A DNA stretch of 12,962 nucleotides, from positions 1-12,962 of the forward strand of contig CAIZGQ010000039.1 in the NCBI GenBank assembly GCA_903932565.1. The letters run 5' to 3'. Under the pieces are notes generated by a model, which was given only the letters and a program-made list of their open reading frames with translations, had not been told where the DNA came from and searched no databases. The DNA comes from an uncultured Hyphomicrobiales bacterium. GTDB lineage: Bacteria > Pseudomonadota > Alphaproteobacteria > Rhizobiales > Beijerinckiaceae. This document shows, in pieces, positions 1-6,244 of this stretch (positions within the stretch are counted from its first letter, which is position 1; every line of letters begins with the position of its first letter). A program made the translations under genes and the position numbers.

Positions 1-1
1 A

Positions 2-30
2 CCCCCCCCCCCCCGGGGGGGGGGGGGGGG
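2..30. other. C13-G16 homopolymer block, probable assembly edge
   Basis: Thirteen C are followed directly by sixteen G, forming a perfect GC-only palindromic core at the very start of the window. Runs like this are rare in bacterial chromosomes and are typical of sequencing or assembly artefacts at a contig end or gap. A real slippery tract is possible. Sequence left of about position 31 should not be interpreted biologically. Confidence 0.6.
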
Positions 31-45
31 AACTCGGCCCCCGGA

Positions 46-223
46 GACTCCCGTCTCATGGTGAACGCCTTCCTGATCTAAGGATCCGCTGGCCCGGCGG
101 CGAGGGCCACTGCCTCAACCGTCTGGGAACCGTCGCAGGTGCGGATCACGAGGTCTCGAAGCTGATCGACCGCCTCGGCCATGATTGATGTACCCCCCCC
201 CAAAGGGGTATCTGACGGGAGTC
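46..223. repeat. 10-bp perfect inverted repeat enclosing about 160 bp
   Basis: GACTCCCGTC at 46-55 is matched by its exact reverse complement GACGGGAGTC at 214-223. The similarity fades quickly outside these ten bases. Just inside the right copy, TACCCC (191-196) and GGGGTA (205-210) form a 6-bp hairpin around a C-run. This may be the two ends of a small non-autonomous element or a degraded insertion sequence. No target-site duplication was seen, so the interpretation is weak. Confidence 0.3.
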
Positions 224-454
224 CGCGCGCCAGCGCACGGCGGGACTCGCCGCCGAGCGGCCGGCGGCACCGGGTGGCGGGATCAAACGAGCGTTCCGTA
301 GTCCTTGGGTGAAGATGGTCGAGCCCGGCGACAAGCTTCACAGCCGCAGGTCTACACCAGAGATGATGGGGGAGGCGTCGGACTCCAACGCCGCTCGCCT
401 CAATCCATCTCACCCGGCCGCGCTTCACGATAAAACGTCGTATGAGATCGCCTC

Positions 455-475
455 TAACGATATATATTGCCAGTT
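455..475 (+). promoter_or_regulatory. A+T-rich -10-like spot before the restriction operon
   Basis: TATATATT at 461-468 stands out in otherwise GC-rich sequence. It lies about 35 bases before the first start codon, where a -10 element of the operon would be expected. No good -35 hexamer is found 16-18 bases upstream, so an activator-dependent or non-housekeeping promoter is possible. The call rests on composition and position only. Confidence 0.25.
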
Positions 476-492
476 CTGCCATTCGACGCCAT

Positions 493-502
493 AAGGTTGG
501 CC
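493..502 (+). promoter_or_regulatory. Ribosome binding site of the half-hsdS gene
   Basis: AAGG at 493-496 lies six bases before the ATG at 503. It decides the start: the upstream in-frame ATG at 467 has no such motif and would add 12 residues unlike any HsdS N-terminus. Confidence 0.55.
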
Positions 503-1054
503 ATGGTCCGGCTTTCCGACACAGCGATTATTCTCAGCGGGGTTAACCCCGAGCCGGCCAATGACGACGGCTGTCGGTTTGTGCAAATTCGCAATCTCGG
601 CGCGGAGGACGGCGACCTATTGCTGGGGCGCCGGCCCACGGCCGGCAGGGCGGTTCCAATACAACGAGGCGACATCCTGCTCGCCGCACGAGGCGAGCGC
701 GCCTCGGCGATCAAGGCTAAGGAGTCCCACCTTGGCGCCTACATCGCGCTCGACATCTATCTGATCCGCCCAGACCAGGCCCGGCTCAATCCGGACTATC
801 TAGTGGCCTTTGTGATGCGCCCTGAGACGAGCGCGTCGCTCCGCAAGAGCACCGCCGGCGCCAGCCTCCCCCGAATTCCCAAGGACGCAATCGCTGACCT
901 CCAGATTCCATTGCCGTCGATCGAGCGCCAGAAGGCGATCGGCGGCGTAGCGTCCTGCATCGAACGCCGCCGTGAACTCGCCAGCCGACTAATTGCCGTC
1001 GAAAGCATACTAGCGGAAACATCACTTGAGCGCGCGTTCGCGCAGTTGAGTTAG
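503..1054 (+). CDS. Half-length type I specificity subunit (single TRD HsdS)
   Basis: The 183-residue protein has the layout of one half of an HsdS subunit, which recognises the DNA target for a type I methyltransferase/nuclease. A target-recognition domain spans roughly residues 1-137. It includes RGDILLA at 55-61, the usual HsdS 'GDIL' strand, and LPRIPKDAIADLQIPLP at 122-138. A helical arm starting at SIERQKAI (139-146) follows and runs to the end. A normal HsdS has two such units, about 380-430 residues, and there is a full one downstream in the same operon. The gene ends 8 bases before hsdM. Half subunits of EcoR124 and EcoDXXI are known to dimerise into working specificity units, so this one could give the HsdM/HsdR here a second, palindromic target. 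It could instead be a remnant or a modulator of the full HsdS. The start at 503 was chosen for its ribosome binding site. Confidence 0.8.
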   Translation: MVRLSDTAIILSGVNPEPANDDGCRFVQIRNLGAEDGDLLLGRRPTAGRAVPIQRGDILLAARGERASAIKAKESHLGAYIALDIYLIRPDQARLNPDYLVAFVMRPETSASLRKSTAGASLPRIPKDAIADLQIPLPSIERQKAIGGVASCIERRRELASRLIAVESILAETSLERAFAQLS

Positions 1055-1062
1055 GAATACCC
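1053..1062 (+). promoter_or_regulatory. Ribosome binding site of hsdM
   Basis: AGGA at 1053-1056 overlaps the stop codon of the half-hsdS gene and sits six bases before the hsdM ATG. This indicates that hsdM is translated from a proper site close to the end of the preceding gene. Confidence 0.5.
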
Positions 1063-2625
1063 ATGGACACCCCAGCACGTCCCGAAGATATCAGAAATGC
1101 CGTCTGGTCAGCTTGCGACACGTTCCGTGGAGCGGTGGACGCCGATCAGTATAAAAACTATGTCTTGGCGTTCCTTTTCTTGAAATACATCTCGGATGTA
1201 TGGAAGTCCCATGCGGTTCAGCACCTCGAACGGCTAAAGGATACTCCGGCAGAGATGCGTGAGTTGCGCGTGACCCGCTTGATGGAACGTGAGCGTTTCA
1301 AACTAAAACAATTCGAGCAAAGGGACCGCGCCGGGGAGGTAATCGACACATTCCTTGGTGATTTCTACAGCCTCCACGAACGCAGGGCCGCCGACAACAT
1401 CGGCGAGCTGATCAATGAGGTGCTGGAATCGATCGAAGAGGCGAACGATCCCAAGCTGAAAGGCGTCTTCCGCAACATCGATTTCAATTCCGAGTCGAAC
1501 CTCGGCCAGACCAAGGACCGTAATCGCCGGCTGAAAACCCTGCTGGAGGATTTCGCCAAGCTGGATCTCAGCGAGGTGCGAGAGGAGCTAATTGGCGACG
1601 CCTACATCTTCCTTATCGAACGCTTCGCTTCGGAAGCGGGGAAAAAGGCGGGCGAGTTCTTCACCCCGCGCAAGGTGTCCGAGCTCGTCGCGAAGCTTGC
1701 CGGCCCCAAATCTGGGGACCGCATTTGCGATCCGGCCTGCGGTTCCGGCTCACTCCTTATCCGGGCGGGCGAGGAGGTCAGCGGGGACAATTTTCGGCTG
1801 TATGGTCAGGAGTCGAACGGCCAGACTCGAGCCCTAGCACGCATGAACATGTTCCTGCACGGGCTGGACGCAGCGGACATCAAGTGGGGCGACACGCTGA
1901 ACGGGCCGCAGTTGATCGAGGGCGATCATCTGATGCGGTTCGATGTGGTCGTCGCCAATCCCCCGTTCAGCCTCGATAAATGGGGTGCCGAGAACGCTGC
2001 GGCCGATCCCTATCGTCGCTTCACGCGGGGCGTGCCGCCCAAGAGCAAGGGCGACTATGCCTTTATCCTCCACATGCTCGCCACAGCCAGGCCCGGCGAA
2101 GGCCGTGTCTCTGTGGTCGCCCCGCACGGCGTACTCTTTCGCGGCGGAGCGGAGGGACGCATCCGGGAATCCATCGTGCGGGACAACCTGCTCGACGTGG
2201 TTGTCGGCTTGCCCGCCCAGCTCTTCCCGACGACGGGCATCCCCGTCTGCATCATGGTATTCGACCGCGCCCGCGAAAGCGGCAGCAAGCGCGACCATGA
2301 GCGCGATGTCCTGTTCATTGACGCCAGCCGCAGCTTCGAGGCGGGTAAGAAGCAGAACCATCTTCGCGACAGCGACATCGCCGAAATCATGCGCGTCCGC
2401 GACGGTCGGCTAGAAGTCGAGCGCTTCTCTCACCGCGCCTCTCTCGAGGAAATCGAGGAGAACGGCTTCAACCTCAACATCCCCCGCTACGTCGACACGT
2501 TCGAGCCAGAACCCGAAATCGATATCCAGGCGGTCCAGAACGAAATCCGGGACCTGGAGCGCCAGCTCGCCGAGAACCGCGAGCAGATGAACCGCTATCT
2601 CAAGGAGCTGGGCATCGATGTCTGA
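1063..2625 (+). CDS. hsdM: Type I restriction-modification methyltransferase subunit HsdM
   Basis: This 520-residue protein is the N6-adenine DNA methyltransferase of the type I complex. It transfers a methyl group from S-adenosylmethionine to an adenine within the site chosen by HsdS. The N-terminal helical domain (about 1-160) contains the YKNYVLAFLFLKYISD stretch typical of HsdM_N. The sequence GEFFTP precedes the catalytic domain. SAM-binding motif I is DPACGSG at 223-229, and the catalytic motif IV is NPPF at 299-302. The C-terminal tail (about 480-515) is a charged helix, probably a coiled coil that contacts HsdS. Length is normal and all key residues are present, so it should be active. 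It is the second gene of the operon, and its last 8 bases overlap the next gene. Confidence 0.97.
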   Translation: MDTPARPEDIRNAVWSACDTFRGAVDADQYKNYVLAFLFLKYISDVWKSHAVQHLERLKDTPAEMRELRVTRLMERERFKLKQFEQRDRAGEVIDTFLGDFYSLHERRAADNIGELINEVLESIEEANDPKLKGVFRNIDFNSESNLGQTKDRNRRLKTLLEDFAKLDLSEVREELIGDAYIFLIERFASEAGKKAGEFFTPRKVSELVAKLAGPKSGDRICDPACGSGSLLIRAGEEVSGDNFRLYGQESNGQTRALARMNMFLHGLDAADIKWGDTLNGPQLIEGDHLMRFDVVVANPPFSLDKWGAENAAADPYRRFTRGVPPKSKGDYAFILHMLATARPGEGRVSVVAPHGVLFRGGAEGRIRESIVRDNLLDVVVGLPAQLFPTTGIPVCIMVFDRARESGSKRDHERDVLFIDASRSFEAGKKQNHLRDSDIAEIMRVRDGRLEVERFSHRASLEEIEENGFNLNIPRYVDTFEPEPEIDIQAVQNEIRDLERQLAENREQMNRYLKELGIDV

Positions 2626-3583
2626 TCCCTTTGCCAAGTCGCTCGCGCGCCGGGGCCGGACGCTCAAGCTTTACCTCGTCGATGGTTCGCCTTCCGGCGT
2701 CATCACCGCTGAGCTTGGCGTTTCGTCCGTCCGCGCCGCGGTCGCGACCCGCACGGCATTGCCGGATCTAATCCGGCGCGAGGAAGCAATGCGAACCGGC
2801 ATCTACCTGCTGGTCGGCCCCGACCCTGATCTGCCGGGACGTCAGCTCGTCTATGTCGGTGAAGGCGATCAAGTTCGCACCCGCCTGGCCGCGCACGACT
2901 CCGACGAGTCGAAGGACTTCTTCACCCGCGCGGTGCTGATCGTGTCCAAGGACGAGAATTTGACCAAGGCGCATGGCCGCTATCTGGAAAGCCGCGTCAT
3001 TGCCGCCATTCGTGGAGCGGGCCGCGCCAAGCTGGTCAACGGCACGGAACCGCCGTTCAAGGGCCTGCCCGAGCCCGAAATCGCAGACATGGAGCGCGTG
3101 CTCGACGAGATCGAGGTGCTGCTGCCGGTGCTCGGCTTCGACATCTTGAGGCCAGCCGGTCAGGAGGCCGGTGCGGCATCCGCTCCCCCACCGAAAGCCG
3201 ATCCGGGCAAGCCCAATACGGTGAGCGTAGGAGGCCCGACTTTCACTTTCACGGAATCCGGCACCGACGCAAAGGCGCGGGAGGCGAACGGCGAGTTTGT
3301 TGTCCTCGCGGGATCGCTGGCCAAGCGGCAGGAGGTGCCGAGCTGCGCTGAGCCGCTGAAGCGCCGCCGCGCTGAGATGATCGCCGAGGGAGCGCTGGAA
3401 ATCACGCCTGACGGCAAGTTCCTGCGCTTCACCGCTGACACCGCCTTCGACTCGCCCTCGGGCGCATCACGCGTGGTCTACGGTGGCAATGTCAGCGGGC
3501 CGCGCTACTGGAAGCACGCCGCCACCGGCCAGATCTATGGCGATTGGCGCAAGAGCCAGATCGGCGATGGGGACACGGTATGA
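2618..3583 (+). CDS. GIY-YIG domain protein with C-terminal DUF4357
   Basis: The 321-residue protein sits between hsdM and hsdS. An N-terminal segment (about 13-58) precedes a GIY-YIG nuclease-like domain. In that domain GIY is at 61-63, YVG at 79-81, the likely catalytic arginine in VRTRL at 86-90, a glutamate in YLESR at 122-126 and an asparagine at 141. All residues expected of an active GIY-YIG nuclease therefore seem present. After a Pro/Ala-rich linker (about 180-205), the C-terminal part (about 255-310, with SGASRVVYGG and a W-containing end) resembles DUF4357. Proteins of this layout are often annotated near type I restriction genes, but I know of no established role. It may be an extra nuclease for restricted or modified DNA, or may have become structural. 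It overlaps hsdM by 8 bases and hsdS by 4 (ATGA), so expression is coupled to both. Confidence 0.9.
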   Translation: MSDPFAKSLARRGRTLKLYLVDGSPSGVITAELGVSSVRAAVATRTALPDLIRREEAMRTGIYLLVGPDPDLPGRQLVYVGEGDQVRTRLAAHDSDESKDFFTRAVLIVSKDENLTKAHGRYLESRVIAAIRGAGRAKLVNGTEPPFKGLPEPEIADMERVLDEIEVLLPVLGFDILRPAGQEAGAASAPPPKADPGKPNTVSVGGPTFTFTESGTDAKAREANGEFVVLAGSLAKRQEVPSCAEPLKRRRAEMIAEGALEITPDGKFLRFTADTAFDSPSGASRVVYGGNVSGPRYWKHAATGQIYGDWRKSQIGDGDTV

Positions 3584-4710
3584 GTGGCCGACCCCGCCTT
3601 GGTGACTATTTCGAGAACCGGCAAGAGCGTGGACGCGAAGGGCTGCCGACATTGTCGGTTACGATGAACGACGGCATCGTTCACCGCGACGAGCTTGAGC
3701 GTCGCACCGAGACGACACTCGAGCCCGAACAGCACCTGCTCGTCCGGCGCGGCGACATCGCCTACAACATGATGAGGATGTGGCAGGGAGCGTGCGGCCT
3801 CGCTGATGCCGATGGCCTGGTAAGCCCGGCCTATGTAGTATTGGCCCCCAAGAAGAACATCGATAGCCGCTTCGCCTATCACTGGTTCAAGTCGAATCGG
3901 ATGGTCTATTTGTTCTGGGCTTACTCCCACGGTCTAACGGAGGATCGCCTTCGACTGTATTTCGATGATCTCGCCGAGATTCCAATTGAACCCCCAAGCC
4001 TCGAACAACAGAGGCGCATTGTGCCGATACTCGACGCTTGGGACCGCGCTATCGATCAAACCGAGCAGCAAATCGCCGCGAAGCGGCGGCGCTTCCGAGG
4101 TCTGATCGCGCGATATGCCTCCGAGTTTCATAAGGAACGCATGGAATTGGGTGACCTTGCCGACCTCGTATCCGAGCGCATCCAGCCCGGTTCCAATGGC
4201 GCACCCAAAACAAGTATCGAACTTGAAAACATCGAATCTCTGACGGGACGAATAACTGGCAGTGGGCCCGTCTCAAACGACTCTGCGCTTAGGTCTCGTT
4301 TCAAAGCGGGAGATACCCTATTTGGAAAATTGAGACCATATTTGGGAAAGTTTGCGCGGCCAGATTTCGACGGCATCTGCTCTACCGAAATCTGGGTTCT
4401 AAGATCGAAAGCGAATAAACTCGATCCGAGACTTTTGTTCTATATAGTACAAACACAGGAATTTGCTGCCGCGGCGACCATCCAAAGTGGCTCAAAGATG
4501 CCACGCGCCGACTGGGATTTGGTTAGTACAGCGCCTGTTCCATGTCCCCGAGACATCAACCAGCAGTCTAGAGCAGCCGATTTGCTTACTGCGGCATTCG
4601 ATACGGCCCGGCCGGAATTCCAGAAACTGCAAACCTTACGCGCCCAAAAGCGCGGCCTGATGCAGAAGTTGCTGCCGGATGACTTGCGTTTGAAGGAGAA
4701 TATCGGATGA
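3580..4710 (+). CDS. hsdS: Type I restriction-modification specificity subunit HsdS
   Basis: The 376-residue protein has the two-fold layout of a complete HsdS, which binds a split DNA target and recruits two HsdM and then HsdR. Target-recognition domain 1 spans about 5-140 and contains RGDIAYNMMRMW at 57-68. A central helical spacer follows, from PSLEQQRRI (139-147) to about 180. Recognition domain 2 spans about 189-320, with FKAGDTLFGKLRPYLGKF at 241-258. A distal helical segment ends in KRGLMQKLL (357-365), a common HsdS C-terminal signature. The chosen start at 3580 overlaps the previous stop as ATGA. An upstream in-frame ATG at 3544 would add 12 residues inside the previous gene and is less likely. 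The second half is clearly poorer in G+C than the first, suggesting that recognition domain 2 was swapped in. Confidence 0.95.
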   Translation: MSGRPRLGDYFENRQERGREGLPTLSVTMNDGIVHRDELERRTETTLEPEQHLLVRRGDIAYNMMRMWQGACGLADADGLVSPAYVVLAPKKNIDSRFAYHWFKSNRMVYLFWAYSHGLTEDRLRLYFDDLAEIPIEPPSLEQQRRIVPILDAWDRAIDQTEQQIAAKRRRFRGLIARYASEFHKERMELGDLADLVSERIQPGSNGAPKTSIELENIESLTGRITGSGPVSNDSALRSRFKAGDTLFGKLRPYLGKFARPDFDGICSTEIWVLRSKANKLDPRLLFYIVQTQEFAAAATIQSGSKMPRADWDLVSTAPVPCPRDINQQSRAADLLTAAFDTARPEFQKLQTLRAQKRGLMQKLLPDDLRLKENIG

Positions 4711-5168
4711 AGGTCCTCGGCTTCCGAAGTGATCCGTCGACACCTCGCTATGCGATTGTCGATGCCGCGACCAACCCGCATTCTCTACTCAATGCCGCAA
4801 CCGAAAGCAGGCTTTGCTTTCCAGCCGACTGCAACGAAGATGCAGCCAAGGTGACGTGGCTCTACCGCGAGTTTGAGCGGATCTTCCATTCTCATCCGGA
4901 CATCGTCCGAGTGGTCATCAAGAAGGGCGAATTTACCCAGGGCGACAATAACGCCAAGCGTACTGCCTCCTATCAGGAGGCTGCATTGCTTCTCTATTGT
5001 GGGCTCCACAACAAGCCAGTTGTCGCGAAGATTTATGCTTCTCTGGCAACCAATAGCAGTTCGGTTGTCGCGCACGCATTGGCGCGGGTCGGTCAGAGCA
5101 CACGCTATTGGAACAGCAAGATGGCCGATGCTGTCGTTGCGGCATGGTGGGGGGCAACCAACCCATGA
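4707..5168 (+). CDS. Small RuvC/RNase H-fold-like protein paired with a kinase
   Basis: I do not recognise this 153-residue protein by name. Its outline resembles a minimal RuvC-like (RNase H fold) domain, similar in plan to DUF3010-type proteins. It has an N-terminal strand MKVLGFRSDP (1-10) followed by RYAIVDA (14-20), an internal strand VRVVIKKGEF (67-76), a long helix with AKRTASYQEAALLLY (83-97), and a C-terminal helix SKMADAVVAAWW (137-148). That helix is like the 'DA.A.A' end of RuvC proteins, with D141 in the right place. The first acidic position (D9 is the closest candidate) and the second (E75) are offset from RuvC, so catalysis is uncertain. It may bind nucleic acid or act as a protein partner. 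It is coupled by ATGA overlaps to hsdS before it and the kinase gene after it, which points to a role with the kinase. Confidence 0.6.
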   Translation: MKVLGFRSDPSTPRYAIVDAATNPHSLLNAATESRLCFPADCNEDAAKVTWLYREFERIFHSHPDIVRVVIKKGEFTQGDNNAKRTASYQEAALLLYCGLHNKPVVAKIYASLATNSSSVVAHALARVGQSTRYWNSKMADAVVAAWWGATNP

Positions 5169-6244
5169 GCCTCGCCCCCGTCGCCTTGCCGATCACCAGC
5201 GGCACCACCTTCTACAATAAGTACCGTCTGATGCGTCCCATTGGGCACGGAGCTTTCGGTGAGGTCTGGCTGGCGCAGGATCAGGCCGTAAACCACGAAT
5301 ACGCCATCAAGGTACTGAATGCGGGGGTCGGCGTCGATCAACGCTTGCGAGAGGCTCAGGTCGGTCACGCTTTTACGCACAACAACCTTGTGCGAGTGCA
5401 TCAGGCGGATGTTGCGACCGACGGCAAGGTCGTAATCGCGATGGATTATTTCCCCGACGGGTCAATTACGACTTTGGCAAATCCGGGAAACTTCCTGCCT
5501 TTATCTGTGGCCCTTCGCACCGTCATCGACATGCTGCAAGGATTGGAGCATCTGCATCTGCACAGCTTCTTCCACAACGACGTGAAGCCGCAGAACGTTT
5601 TGCGTGGTCCGCAGGGCCAAGCAAAACTCGCCGACTACGGGATTGTTGGGATTTCCGCCAACGGCGCACCCGTTCAGCCATCCAGTTGGTATGTCCTTCA
5701 TGCGGCACCCGAGACCGTTGCAGGCAACGGGATCGAAGCCCGGACTGACGTTTTCCAGACCGGTCTAACCCTCTTTCGATTGCTGGTGGGTCTCGGCGCC
5801 CTTGAAGCCAAATTCAACTCGCTTGGCCAGGCCGGCTATGCAGATGCCCTAGCCAAGGGAGTGCTGATTACCCGCGCGGACTTTCCGGCCTTCATTCCAA
5901 ACGCGGTATGCCGGACGGTCATGACATCCATCGACCCTGATCCGACCAAGCGCTTCCAATCAGCTTTAGAAATGAGGCGTGCGCTCGAAAAGCTGTGCTT
6001 CACTGGGTATTGGACAGTAGATGCTACAGGCGAATTGCGGGGTGAGGATGCCCGCCACACCTACCGGTTCGAGCAAGTTTCGGCCGCCGGGCCAAATGCC
6101 TCGGTGAATGCGTTCAAGACGAACAAGGCGTCTGGTCGCGAAACGCGAATTTCACGGTTCACCAATCGGAACATAACCGACGTGGCGGCGAGGCGGTTGG
6201 TCATCAGCTTCTTGAAGGCTGTCGTGGAAGGCACGGCCGCATGA
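5165..6244 (+). CDS. Ser/Thr-type protein kinase with HND catalytic loop
   Basis: This 359-residue protein is a Hanks-type kinase embedded in a restriction operon. The glycine loop GHGAFGEV spans 27-34 and the ATP-anchoring lysine is K49 (AIKVL). The partner glutamate is probably E63, the catalytic loop HNDVKPQN spans 137-144 (D139, K141, N144), the DFG equivalent is DYG at 157-159 and APE is at 181-183. All catalytic residues are present, so it should phosphorylate. The HRD arginine is replaced by asparagine (N138), which makes it a non-RD kinase, usually not controlled by activation-loop phosphorylation. About 80 residues follow the kinase fold, with no membrane segment or PASTA repeat, so it is cytosolic. 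It overlaps the preceding RuvC-like gene and hsdR by ATGA. Likely targets are its operon partners, but this is inference. The start at 5165 is preferred over an in-frame ATG at 5108 that lies inside the upstream gene. Confidence 0.9.
   Translation: MSLAPVALPITSGTTFYNKYRLMRPIGHGAFGEVWLAQDQAVNHEYAIKVLNAGVGVDQRLREAQVGHAFTHNNLVRVHQADVATDGKVVIAMDYFPDGSITTLANPGNFLPLSVALRTVIDMLQGLEHLHLHSFFHNDVKPQNVLRGPQGQAKLADYGIVGISANGAPVQPSSWYVLHAAPETVAGNGIEARTDVFQTGLTLFRLLVGLGALEAKFNSLGQAGYADALAKGVLITRADFPAFIPNAVCRTVMTSIDPDPTKRFQSALEMRRALEKLCFTGYWTVDATGELRGEDARHTYRFEQVSAAGPNASVNAFKTNKASGRETRISRFTNRNITDVAARRLVISFLKAVVEGTAA

Larger units (their letters stand above)
31..502. other. Gene-poor leader region, possible insertion-sequence remnant
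   Basis: I see no convincing gene here. The open frames on both strands lack a recognisable fold and overlap each other. The longest, on the minus strand from 482 to 78, has an R/P/H-rich composition typical of non-coding high-GC DNA. Its last 34 codons, from an ATG at 182, read more like protein (MAEAVDQLRDL...), but I do not recognise them. The region contains an inverted repeat (46-55 with 214-223) and a C-tract hairpin (191-210), which is the kind of structure found at insertion-sequence ends. The final 60 bases probably carry the promoter of the restriction operon. Confidence 0.4.

Noticed and set aside
78..482. Minus-strand open frame of 134 codons before the operon
   Set aside because: Composition is R/P/H-rich, no domain is recognisable, and it overlaps the likely promoter and first ribosome binding site. 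Only its last 34 codons look protein-like, and they are too short to call.
1834..2361. Minus-strand open frame (175 codons) opposite hsdM
   Set aside because: It is a codon-bias shadow of hsdM, which keeps all its motifs across this stretch.
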